DNA from: SIG440 sp045591035 | Lineage (GTDB): Bacteria > Bacillota > Clostridia > Monoglobales > Monoglobaceae | DNA: 33,908 nucleotides | Reading direction: 5' to 3' | Assembly: GCA_045591035.1 (NCBI GenBank) | Contig: JAZNSG010000039.1 | Coordinates: 1-33,908, forward strand | Part shown: positions 15,241 to 22,198 of the stretch, one piece after another | How positions within the stretch are numbered: position 1 is the first letter of the stretch | Layout of the letters: each line of letters starts with the position of its first letter | Translations under genes and position numbers: made by a program | Notes under the pieces: model-generated | What the model was told of the DNA's origin: nothing | What the model saw: the letters and a program-made list of their open reading frames with translations, nothing else | The model's database searches: none

Positions 15241-15358
15241 CGAAAAACGTAGCTTTAGTCTGTTGCTACACAGATTAACCCAAGAAAGGCAATGATACCA
15301 AAGCGTACATTTTTACCTATTGTACGCCCTTCTCGGTTTAGTATTCATCTGTGTAGCA
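15213..15358 (-). ncRNA. Structured RNA A, candidate sRNA or cis-acting leader
   Basis: Predicted transcript of about 145 nt from a consensus promoter to an intrinsic terminator. The 5' end (15347-15358) pairs over 12 bp with 15264-15275 (TGCTACACAGAT with its complement). Inside this are a second 11-of-12 pair stem (about 15329-15340 with 15276-15287) and an apical GCGTACA/TGTACGC stem. Between the long hairpin and the terminator is a short AGCTACGTTTTTC segment shared with RNA B. It has no plausible reading frame. I cannot place it in a known RNA family from sequence alone. It could be a trans-acting sRNA or a leader attenuating the PH-like gene. Confidence 0.65.
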
Positions 15359-15363
15359 AAAAG

Positions 15364-15401
15364 TATTATAACATTTATTTGTCTAAAAGTCAAAATAAAT
15401 T
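15364..15401 (-). repeat. 38-bp direct repeat, copy 1 (promoter of RNA A)
   Basis: Identical over all 38 bases to 15654-15691, 290 bp away in the same orientation. The repeat consists almost wholly of a minus-strand promoter. Confidence 0.9.
15365..15393 (-). promoter_or_regulatory. Consensus promoter of RNA A
   Basis: Minus strand: -35 TTGACT (15388-15393), 17-bp spacer, -10 TATAAT (15365-15370). Transcription would begin at about 15358-15357, at the first paired base of the long hairpin. Confidence 0.82.
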
Positions 15402-15463
15402 CAATTTACATTTTAAATCGGTATGAGTACGTAAACAGAAAGGGGTGGTTATTCCTTTATATT

Positions 15464-15497
15464 AAAAAGTGTGTGACCCTACAAAGAGCCACACACT
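15464..15497 (-). terminator. Terminator of structured RNA B
   Basis: On the minus strand AGTGTGTGGCTC pairs with GGGTCACACACT (12 continuous pairs counting G-U) around a six-base loop, followed by five T. Confidence 0.87.
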
Positions 15498-15648
15498 GAA
15501 AAACGCATAGCTCTGTATTGTACGAGTTGTCACACACTTACAATAATCTTTAACAAACAATAAAGTTGGAAAAGCCAGAGGCTAATGCGCTTTTCACATT
15601 ATTAGTCTTTATTGTTTAAAAGAAATTATTCTATTGTAAGTATGTGAC
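15464..15648 (-). ncRNA. Structured RNA B, paralogue of RNA A
   Basis: Predicted transcript of about 185 nt. The first G (15648) starts a very long hairpin: 15607-15648 pairs with 15529-15565 through GTCACA-TACTTACAATA and AAACAATAAAG blocks broken by small internal loops. An apical GAAAAGC/GCTTTTC stem closes it. The segment AGCTATGCGTTTTTC before the terminator matches the one in RNA A. After the terminator, ATAAAGGA and the following bases resemble the ribosome-binding region of the PH-like gene, but no reading frame follows. The sequences of the hairpins differ from RNA A while the architecture is kept, which suggests old duplication with structural constraint. Confidence 0.65.
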
Positions 15649-15653
15649 TGCAT

Positions 15654-15691
15654 TATTATAACATTTATTTGTCTAAAAGTCAAAATAAATT
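15654..15691 (-). repeat. 38-bp direct repeat, copy 2 (promoter of RNA B)
   Basis: Exact copy of 15364-15401. Apart from the two RNA units, the 500-base gap 15191-15690 holds only a short AT-rich spacer (about 15402-15463) with nothing recognisable. Confidence 0.9.
15655..15683 (-). promoter_or_regulatory. Consensus promoter of RNA B
   Basis: Minus strand: -35 TTGACT (15678-15683), 17-bp spacer, -10 TATAAT (15655-15660), start predicted at G 15648. It lies immediately after the stop codon of the membrane protein gene. Confidence 0.82.
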
Positions 15692-17052
15692 TATTTTTCA
15701 TTCTCAAAATCGGAAAGTTGCACCTTAACTACAACATCTTTATTACCCGTTATGGTGCGCACAATTCCGGATATGCCCCAATATGACTCGGTTGCACTGA
15801 TTACATGGTCGCCGTGGAGAGCGTTTTGGGGGAAATGGTTTGGTTTGGTCAGGCTGACTGTTATTTCTTTGGTTTCAGGTGTGACTTTTTCTGAGATTTT
15901 TTCTGCCAGGGCATAGTCGAATTTTGCAATATTTTGGTAGTCGTAAATTTCAGAGACAGTGCAAATCATAAAGACAATTAACAAAACCGTGGATATTGCT
16001 GAATTGAGCTTTTTTGGAACTTTATCAAAGAGTGCATCCAATACTATGGCGACACCAATCAGGCAAGGTGCAATATTCCGCAGATGAATAAAGTTATCCT
16101 TAAGTATGAAAAAGGGTGTCAGCGGAATAATGGTCAAGGCAATCCCTAAAAGGAGCTTTTTGCCAAACTTTTGTTCTCTGCCGGGAAAGCTGAATAAAGA
16201 AAAGACCAACGACAAACCAAGCACAGAAAAAAGCCAGAGAAAATTCGGGTTCTTCATTAAAAACATAATGCCTCGCCTGAAACTGTTTTTTATGAGCTTG
16301 AAAGAGAAAGAAGTGAGAAGACGAAAGCTTTCCTTAAGTGTTGTGATTGAAGAACTGAAAATGTTCTCGAAACTGATACCCGAAAGACGATAGGCGTTGT
16401 TGCCCAGCTCCCCAACTGTCATGTAAAAAAGTCCCAGACACAAAAAACAAAAAACCGGAGCCAATGCCCAATGTTTTTTGTTAAGAGCAAGACAAAATAA
16501 AATTCCTAAAAACAGCGAAATCACAGCAGTCTGCTCATAAAACCACATGGACAGAAATTCAAAAAGTGCAAACAAAAAGGGATGTCCAGAGGTGAGACTC
16601 AAAAGAGCGAGGGAAACAAAAAATTCAGAGACTACGATTCGTGTAGAGGCAGACAGCCAATATGTTGCTTCAGTATTAACAGGCATAAAAATAAATATGA
16701 CAAGAAAGACCTTGCCTAAGTTGATATTGATTTTTTGAAATGAATACAAAAAGAGAAGTGCTGTGAGTCCGTGGAGGAGGGAAATCAGAAGAACTGCTAA
16801 AAATAGGTGGTTTTTAAATAAACTCCAAAAATAAACATCAAGTATTCCGGCAAGTGGGCGGGTGAAAATTGTACCGGCACCACCCGATAAAATTTCGGTC
16901 CAGGGGTTTTGGAATGAGGGATAATAAAAATATTGAATATGGTCATCAAGATAGGGGATATAAGTAAACCCAAAATAAGAAAACCGAATCAGGGAAAGAA
17001 AAAATACAGCAAAACCAAAAACTATGAAGCGGTTACAACGAGGGATGGTCAT
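15691..17052 (-). CDS. Polytopic membrane protein, GT-C glycosyltransferase-like
   Basis: This 453-residue integral membrane protein has about ten to twelve hydrophobic helices and a short C-terminal soluble tail (about residues 380-453). After the first helix comes YLDDHIQYF. An acidic pair in the first external loop is the usual catalytic position in GT-C enzymes, which take sugar from polyprenyl phosphate. No family name is certain. The gene starts at the ATG at 17052 with AAGGAG six bases before it, and overlaps the end of the GT2 gene by 20 bp. That coupling supports a shared route: GT2 makes polyprenyl-phosphate sugar on the inside, this protein transfers it outside. Confidence 0.65.
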   Translation of the reverse strand: MTIPRCNRFIVFGFAVFFLSLIRFSYFGFTYIPYLDDHIQYFYYPSFQNPWTEILSGGAGTIFTRPLAGILDVYFWSLFKNHLFLAVLLISLLHGLTALLFLYSFQKININLGKVFLVIFIFMPVNTEATYWLSASTRIVVSEFFVSLALLSLTSGHPFLFALFEFLSMWFYEQTAVISLFLGILFCLALNKKHWALAPVFCFLCLGLFYMTVGELGNNAYRLSGISFENIFSSSITTLKESFRLLTSFSFKLIKNSFRRGIMFLMKNPNFLWLFSVLGLSLVFSLFSFPGREQKFGKKLLLGIALTIIPLTPFFILKDNFIHLRNIAPCLIGVAIVLDALFDKVPKKLNSAISTVLLIVFMICTVSEIYDYQNIAKFDYALAEKISEKVTPETKEITVSLTKPNHFPQNALHGDHVISATESYWGISGIVRTITGNKDVVVKVQLSDFENEK

Positions 17053-17737
17053 AATAACTCCTTTTAAACATAAGCCGAGTCAGTTCCCAGAGCATTTTGG
17101 GGGAATCGGTAAACAGTTTGATTTTTGAGTCCTGTCGGTGACTGAAATTTGTAGGCAGAAAAACAACAGATTTATGACGAATCTTTAAAAATTGCAAAAG
17201 CTCAAGGTCTATACAAAAGCCACTCACTTGAGACAAAGAAAAAAATTCCCGGCCAATATCTTTTGTGAATCCTTTGAAGCCACACTGAATATCTTCGATG
17301 TTCTCGCCCAAAACTGAACTTGCAATAAAATGGAAACAACCTGAGAATATTCTGCGATGCAAAGGATATGCTTTTTGTCTGTTCAGCCTTGTGCCAAGTA
17401 TTGCAGAGGCGTTTGAGGTTTTAAGTCTTTCGAGAGCCAGGTTTATGTTTGAAAGGGGAAACGAAAGGTCGGCATCCATGAAAAACACATAGTCCCCTGT
17501 GCTTCGCAATACCCCGCGCTTTAAGGCGTATCCCTTGCCTTGATTTTTGGCATAGGAAACACAGATTACCTTGCTGAAACTTCGTACGATTTTTTCGGTA
17601 TTGTCAAGGCTTCCATCGTTCACAACGATTATTTCATAATCGCTGAAATGGAGTGACATATAATTCAGACATTCTTTCAATGTGTGAGCGATAATCTTTT
17701 CTTCGTTATATGCAGGAATTATCAAAGATACAGTCAT
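17033..17737 (-). CDS. GT2 glycosyltransferase, dolichyl-phosphate-sugar synthase-like
   Basis: This is a 234-residue family 2 glycosyltransferase of the DPM1/ALG5 type. It starts SLIIPAYNEEKII. The nucleotide-sugar and metal motifs VVNDGSLDNT and DADLSFP (DXD position) are present, along with QCGFKGF. No transmembrane helix follows, as in the shorter synthases. Such enzymes transfer glucose or mannose from a nucleotide sugar to a polyprenyl phosphate on the cytoplasmic face. I start at the ATG at 17737 with GGTGAT upstream. The open frame extends 82 more codons, but these overlap the flippase gene and do not look like a GT2 N-terminus. It lies between a flippase and a GT-C-like gene. Confidence 0.88.
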   Translation of the reverse strand: MTVSLIIPAYNEEKIIAHTLKECLNYMSLHFSDYEIIVVNDGSLDNTEKIVRSFSKVICVSYAKNQGKGYALKRGVLRSTGDYVFFMDADLSFPLSNINLALERLKTSNASAILGTRLNRQKAYPLHRRIFSGCFHFIASSVLGENIEDIQCGFKGFTKDIGREFFSLSQVSGFCIDLELLQFLKIRHKSVVFLPTNFSHRQDSKIKLFTDSPKMLWELTRLMFKRSYYDHPSL

Positions 17738-17775
17738 ATAATCACCAATATATATTTTGGCGGATACATGGGATT

Positions 17776-19302
17776 TTATGTGTTTGAAAAAAATCTGCGC
17801 AAAAGCCATGAAAAGTCGTTTTTTGTGACCTTGCTTGTCGCGTTGGAGATTAAAAGATAAAACAAAACGGCAAAAGCAATGCCCAAAACAGTTTTCTGAA
17901 GTTCGTCCATAAAGATGTGACCAATGCCCCAATTCGCAACAATAAAGGTTGCAATACCGCAAAAAATATGCTTTGTCAGCCAACCCGAAAGCTCGAATGA
18001 GACCTTTGCGGTTCGCAAAACATTTGTTAAAGAAAGCAAAAATGTGAGTATGTTACTTGCAAAAATGACCAGAATAAAGCCCAATATACCGATTTTTGGC
18101 ATAACGGTGTAAATCATAACAAGACGGAAAAGGGAGTCCGAAAGGCTGTAAAAAAGCAAGGAGCTTTGTTTGCCCATGCCGTTTAAGAAACGGCAAGAAA
18201 CGGAATCCATAAACATTATGGGGGCTAAAAGACATATAGTGGTCAAATATCCAGATATGCCCGGTGTGTTATAAACCAAGGCACTCAGCTCGTCAGAAAA
18301 AATCAGTATTACAGAGGTGACAAGAAACCCAAAACAAGCGGTGAACCGATATATTTTTGATATAAGAGTTTTAAGACGCAAGGGATTTTGCATAGCACTT
18401 GCCCGTGAAATTTCAGGTACAAGCAGTGTGAAGAACGAAGAAAAAAGTGTCAGCGGAAAGACAATAAGAGGCATAACCATGCCATGAATTGAACCATAAA
18501 GGCTCAGGGATGAGGCCTGGCTGAGTCCGTACTTTCTTAAAGAAGAGACCACAAGAACTTCTTCCTGCATACGAAGAAAGGAACCTGTGAAAGATGTGAG
18601 CATAACGGGAACGGAAATTTTCAAAAGAGCTTTCCCTATGTTTTTTGAAGTTGAATCTCCGGCATGATTTTTAAGATTTAATTTATAGAAAAAACAAAGA
18701 TAGGCACAAGAAGAAAACTCCCCGATGGTAAGTCCAAGAAAAACAGCCTCGCACCCATGCTCGATTCCAAGGGGCAGGGCAGATTTCAGCATATACCTTA
18801 TTGTAACAATTTTCACGGCTTGTTCAACAAATTCAGATGAAGCGGGTGCAAAAACTTTTCGGGATGCATAAAAATAACCTTTTATACAGTATGATATTCC
18901 CATAAAGAGAACACTTGGTGAAAGACAAACAATGGAAGTCGCACATCGGGGCTCGTTAAGAAAATGCTCGGCGATTTCCGAAGCAAATGCAGTTGAAACT
19001 CCGATAACCAAAGCACAAAGAGAGGTGACGGCGGTTAGTGCAACAGACATAGTTTTTTTTATTTCACCATATTCGCATCGCGCATATTGCTCAGAGATTA
19101 TCTTTGAAACAGCGACGCCAAGACCGGCGGTGGAAATGTTCAGCATAAGTGCATGAAACGAAAAAACCAACGAAAAAAGGCCGAGCCCCTCACTCCCAAG
19201 TGCGCGTGAGTAAAATGCACGAAACATAAAGTCTATAGTTTTTGAAAGTATTCCTGAAAGTGTGAGAATTGCTGTGCTTCGCAAGATATTTTGTTTGCCC
19301 AA
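17776..19302 (-). CDS. MOP-superfamily lipid flippase, SpoVB/MurJ-like
   Basis: This 508-residue, 14-helix-type membrane protein matches the polysaccharide-export/SpoVB branch (opening with LTLSGILSKTIDFMFRAFYSRALGSEGLGLFSLVF). These proteins move lipid-linked sugars or lipid II across the membrane; SpoVB itself acts in spore cortex synthesis. With a polyprenyl-phosphate glycosyltransferase and a GT-C-like protein following, transport of a lipid-linked sugar is likely. The start is a TTG at 19302 (MGKQNILRST) with AGAGGGG eight bases before it. That ribosome binding site lies inside the 3' arm of a perfect hairpin (19309-19341). A role in sporulation is supported by family and by the nearby spoIID, but not proven. 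Confidence 0.85.
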   Translation of the reverse strand: MGKQNILRSTAILTLSGILSKTIDFMFRAFYSRALGSEGLGLFSLVFSFHALMLNISTAGLGVAVSKIISEQYARCEYGEIKKTMSVALTAVTSLCALVIGVSTAFASEIAEHFLNEPRCATSIVCLSPSVLFMGISYCIKGYFYASRKVFAPASSEFVEQAVKIVTIRYMLKSALPLGIEHGCEAVFLGLTIGEFSSCAYLCFFYKLNLKNHAGDSTSKNIGKALLKISVPVMLTSFTGSFLRMQEEVLVVSSLRKYGLSQASSLSLYGSIHGMVMPLIVFPLTLFSSFFTLLVPEISRASAMQNPLRLKTLISKIYRFTACFGFLVTSVILIFSDELSALVYNTPGISGYLTTICLLAPIMFMDSVSCRFLNGMGKQSSLLFYSLSDSLFRLVMIYTVMPKIGILGFILVIFASNILTFLLSLTNVLRTAKVSFELSGWLTKHIFCGIATFIVANWGIGHIFMDELQKTVLGIAFAVLFYLLISNATSKVTKNDFSWLLRRFFSNT

Positions 19303-19308
19303 TTAAAA

Positions 19309-19341
19309 CACCCCTCTTTGAAATATATTCAAAGAGGGGTG
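19309..19341 (-). terminator. Perfect 14-bp hairpin between the kinase-like gene and the flippase
   Basis: Bases 19309-19322 (cacccctctttgaa) pair exactly with 19328-19341 around a five-base loop. Downstream on the minus strand comes TTTTAATT, a weak U-tract. It could end most transcription from the kinase-like gene. It also hides the AGAGGGG ribosome binding site of the flippase, so read-through RNA would be poorly translated. Confidence 0.7.
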
Positions 19342-19358
19342 AACTTTATGCAAAAGCA

Positions 19359-19988
19359 TCAGTCCTCAAAGGTGGATTCCTTTTCCTTTATAAATGAGTA
19401 CAGATAGTCTACGCATCTGTCAGAAGAGAGGGATGATGTGTCCATACAAAGGTGGTAATTATTGACGTCACCCCAGGAACTGTTTGTGTAAAAGTTGTAG
19501 TAATTAGCACGGCGTTTGTCAGCCTTTGCTATAGCAGTACGAGCTTCTTTTTCACTCATGTTATCACGATGCATAAGAGTGTTTACCCGTGACTCGGTGT
19601 CAGCATAAAGGAACAGCTTTATAATGTTTGGATTATCACGAAGAATATAATCAGCACAGCGCCCGACAATGACACAAGGCCCCTCGTCGGCAATAGATTT
19701 GATAACATTTGCCTGAAGCCGGAACAAGTTGTCCCCATTGAGCATATCATTGTAGTGATAATAAAGGCCTTTGCTTGATTGAACACCCATAACAAGAGAA
19801 TACAGCAGACTTGCTGTAGGTTTTTCGTTCATTTCTTCAAAAATGCTTTCGCTCAGGCCGCTTTCCTTTGCAACCCGTGAAATAAGATTTTTATCATAAA
19901 AGCTATATCCTAATCGTTCAGCCAGAGCCTGACCGATTAGCCTTCCGTTTGAGCCGAGCTGACGGCCCAGAGTAATAACTGTTTTCAT
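19359..19988 (-). CDS. Cytidylate kinase-like protein
   Basis: This 209-residue P-loop protein belongs to the cytidylate-kinase-like family (Cytidylate_kin2), widespread in Clostridia and Bacteroidetes. The phosphate-binding segment is ITLGRQLGSNGRLIG, followed by FYDKNLI and CVIVGRCADYIL (Walker B-like), with a basic lid (RDNMSEKEARTAIAKADKRRANYY). The variant P-loop (GSNG rather than GxxxxGKS/T) is typical of this group; its substrate is not established and it is distinct from Cmk proper. The start has GGCAGGAGA upstream. The hairpin at 19309 follows its stop codon. Confidence 0.85.
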   Translation of the reverse strand: MKTVITLGRQLGSNGRLIGQALAERLGYSFYDKNLISRVAKESGLSESIFEEMNEKPTASLLYSLVMGVQSSKGLYYHYNDMLNGDNLFRLQANVIKSIADEGPCVIVGRCADYILRDNPNIIKLFLYADTESRVNTLMHRDNMSEKEARTAIAKADKRRANYYNFYTNSSWGDVNNYHLCMDTSSLSSDRCVDYLYSFIKEKESTFED

Positions 19989-20084
19989 AATCTTCTCCTG
20001 CCTTTCAAAAAATAGGTCAATAAAGAGTCTAACCCCTTTTTGTTATTTTACCACAAATTTTCCAAATAGAAAAGAAATTTTAAA

Positions 20085-21056
20085 CTAAAGCTTAATAATT
20101 TGTATGTTTGTATAATAATGGGACAAGATTTCTGTATATTTTTTCCCATTCTGAGCCATATAATTTGCTCCGTATTGACTCATTCCTACTCCATGACCTG
20201 AACCGATGACCTCAAATTTGACTGAGTTATTTTGAACTGAAATATTAAAAGCCGATGATTTAAGACCAAAGATATTTCGTATTTCCTTGCCACTGAAAGA
20301 GGTTTCGTTTATGGTCAGACTTTTAATGTTTTTTCCCTCGGTGTATTCTATGTTGCTGATTTTGAAAGGAGCAGAGCTGACCTTGAAATCAGGATTGGCT
20401 TTTGAAAGGCGCAAATAAGCATCTGAAAGCGAAAACTCTTCTGTTGAACAGAGTTTTGGATTTGATGTGTCCTCGGGGCTTTCGACGGATTTTAAATATG
20501 GACGGCTTTCGCCCCAGACGTCTTCGGAATTTTCGGTTCTTCCGTTACTTCCCGCAAAGAAAAAAGCCTCAATTACTTCGTTGTTATGAACCATATATTC
20601 CCCTGATGTAGAAGAAACGGCTTTTTTGATTTTTGACCAATAATTTTCTCTTTCTCCGGCTGCCCAAAGGCTTTTTACTTCGTCTTCTGAAAGATAAGCC
20701 TTGCAGTGGTTTGGATTGTTGCAGACGGTGGCGTTTGAATGGTCCTTCGAGGGCGATGAGATGCGACTTACTATAAAACTTCGGGCGGCTACGGCCTGGG
20801 CTTTAAGGGCTTCAATCTCGAAAGAGACCGGCATTTCTGCCGCCACAACCCCGGGAAGATAGTCCTCAATTTCGATAGAGTTTATCTTGTTGGTTTTTGT
20901 ATCAAGATATGTAATTTCAAAAGAGATATCTTTTTGGGTAAAAAACGGAAAAGGAATGTCGAAAGATGAATTGTTTTTTCGGGATATATTTCCGCATATA
21001 ATCGGGAAAATAAAGATAATTGAAACAAACAGAGTAAAAGTTATTATTTTTTTCAT
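20085..21056 (-). CDS. spoIID: SpoIID-like lytic transglycosylase
   Basis: This is a 323-residue exported or membrane-anchored murein hydrolase: residues 1-22 are one hydrophobic N-terminal anchor. SpoIID strips septal peptidoglycan during engulfment in sporulation. The catalytic glutamate is E74 in VVAAEMPVSF. The motif LKAQAVAARSF and the C-terminal GSGHGVGMSQYGA are diagnostic. H106, C112, H117 and C118 reproduce the exact spacing of the zinc ligands reported for the Clostridioides difficile enzyme. Start chosen at the ATG at 21056 with AAGGAAG upstream; a longer frame from 21095 is less likely. SpoIID-like paralogues exist outside sporulation, but the zinc site supports true SpoIID. Confidence 0.88.
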   Translation of the reverse strand: MKKIITFTLFVSIIFIFPIICGNISRKNNSSFDIPFPFFTQKDISFEITYLDTKTNKINSIEIEDYLPGVVAAEMPVSFEIEALKAQAVAARSFIVSRISSPSKDHSNATVCNNPNHCKAYLSEDEVKSLWAAGERENYWSKIKKAVSSTSGEYMVHNNEVIEAFFFAGSNGRTENSEDVWGESRPYLKSVESPEDTSNPKLCSTEEFSLSDAYLRLSKANPDFKVSSAPFKISNIEYTEGKNIKSLTINETSFSGKEIRNIFGLKSSAFNISVQNNSVKFEVIGSGHGVGMSQYGANYMAQNGKKYTEILSHYYTNIQIIKL

Positions 21057-21176
21057 AACGTTCTTCCTTTTAGTTAATTTGTAAAGTATATTCAAAAGGA
21101 GGTTTTGGTATTCAAAAAAGTACAGGAAACAGCGCTTCTGAATTGCTTCAAATAAGCAGTTTCAGTGATTTTTTTA

Positions 21177-21205
21177 TTGACAAGAGCTGTGATAAGGTAT
21201 ATAAT
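21177..21205 (+). promoter_or_regulatory. Consensus promoter of cysK
   Basis: -35 TTGACA (21177-21182), 17-bp spacer, -10 TATAAT (21200-21205), both perfect hexamers. Transcription would start about 36 bases before the ATG at 21248, too short a leader for a T-box or SAM riboswitch. Confidence 0.88.
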
Positions 21206-21247
21206 ATTTGAATATATTATTTAATTTGCAGATTTGAGGAAATAAGA

Positions 21248-22174
21248 ATGATTTGTGATAATATTCTGCAGGCTATGGGGAATACCCCTATTATACGGCT
21301 GTCTAATATTGCTGACCCCGAGGGTGCTGAAATACTGGTTAAATTTGAAGGACTTAATGTTGGAGGCTCGATAAAAACTCGCACTGCATATAATATGATT
21401 TGTGATGCAGAGGAAAAAGGTCTCATAAACAAAGATACCGTGATTGTTGAACCTACCAGCGGAAACCAGGGCATTGGTCTTGCTCTTGTGGGGGCGGTGA
21501 AAGGCTATAAAGTGAAAATTATTATGCCTGACTCGGTAAGTGAGGAACGGAGAAAGCTTGTTGAACACTATGGTGCCGAGGTTATTCTCATACACGATGC
21601 GGGAAACATAGGCGAATGCATAAACCAGTGTCTTCAGACTGCACTTCGTATGCAGAGGGAAGAGAGAAACATTTTCGTTCCCCAGCAGTTTGAAAATCCT
21701 GCCAATGTGGAGGTCCAGCGAAATGTTACCGGGGAAGAAATTCTCAAAGAGGTTGCAAAACCCATTCATGGTTTTTGCTCGGGAATCGGAACGGGCGGAA
21801 CCATCACGGGTATAGGTGAGACTCTGAAAGCGAAAAATCCTGATATTGAAATCTGGGCAGTTGAGCCTGAACATGCGGCAATACTTTCGGGGGGTTCAAT
21901 CGGAACTCATCTTCAAATGGGAATTGGTGACGGGCTTATCCCGAAAATATTGAATCAGAAGATATACAATGAAATTTGTCTTATAAAAGATGAAGAAGCT
22001 ATCCGCACAGCCAAGGAACTTGCTTCAAAAGAGGGGATTATGTGTGGCATATCAAGCGGCACCAATGTTGCGGCTGCGATAAAACTTGCAAAAAAGCTTG
22101 GCAAGGGAAAAACTGTGGTAACGGTTTTACCTGATACGGCAGAGAGATATTTCTCAACACCGCTGTTTGGCTAA
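21248..22174 (+). CDS. cysK: Cysteine synthase family PLP enzyme
   Basis: This 308-residue fold-type II PLP enzyme would make cysteine from O-acetylserine (or a related activated serine) and sulfide. It opens MGNTPIIRL, and the PLP lysine is K43. The phosphate-binding loop GTGGTITG and the late GISSGTN motif are intact. Two signature positions deviate: the usual S-V-K-D-R reads SIKTR (residues 41-45), and the usual TSGNTG substrate loop reads TSGNQG. These variants may mark a subfamily with altered substrate. Ribosome binding site TGAGGA precedes the ATG. It has a perfect promoter and is followed at 24 bp by guaA, probably on the same transcript. Confidence 0.87.
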   Translation: MICDNILQAMGNTPIIRLSNIADPEGAEILVKFEGLNVGGSIKTRTAYNMICDAEEKGLINKDTVIVEPTSGNQGIGLALVGAVKGYKVKIIMPDSVSEERRKLVEHYGAEVILIHDAGNIGECINQCLQTALRMQREERNIFVPQQFENPANVEVQRNVTGEEILKEVAKPIHGFCSGIGTGGTITGIGETLKAKNPDIEIWAVEPEHAAILSGGSIGTHLQMGIGDGLIPKILNQKIYNEICLIKDEEAIRTAKELASKEGIMCGISSGTNVAAAIKLAKKLGKGKTVVTVLPDTAERYFSTPLFG

Positions 22175-22198
22175 AAATACAAATTAGGAGGAAAATAT

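Noticed and set aside
15498..15528. tracrRNA-like GAGCTATGC segment in RNA B
   Set aside because: The match is short, there is no CRISPR repeat or Cas9 gene, and the same segment in RNA A diverges.
15213..15648. 6S RNA
   Set aside because: A long hairpin with an internal bubble is reminiscent, but tandem duplication, a separate terminator hairpin and size below the usual 6S length argue against it; I left it open for a covariance search.
17738..17983. N-terminal extension of the GT2 glycosyltransferase by 82 codons
   Set aside because: It overlaps the flippase gene, has no ribosome binding site, and the family begins at SLIIPAYNEE right after the ATG at 17737.
21206..21247. T-box or SAM riboswitch before cysK
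   Set aside because: The promoter leaves a leader of only about 36 bases, too short for either.
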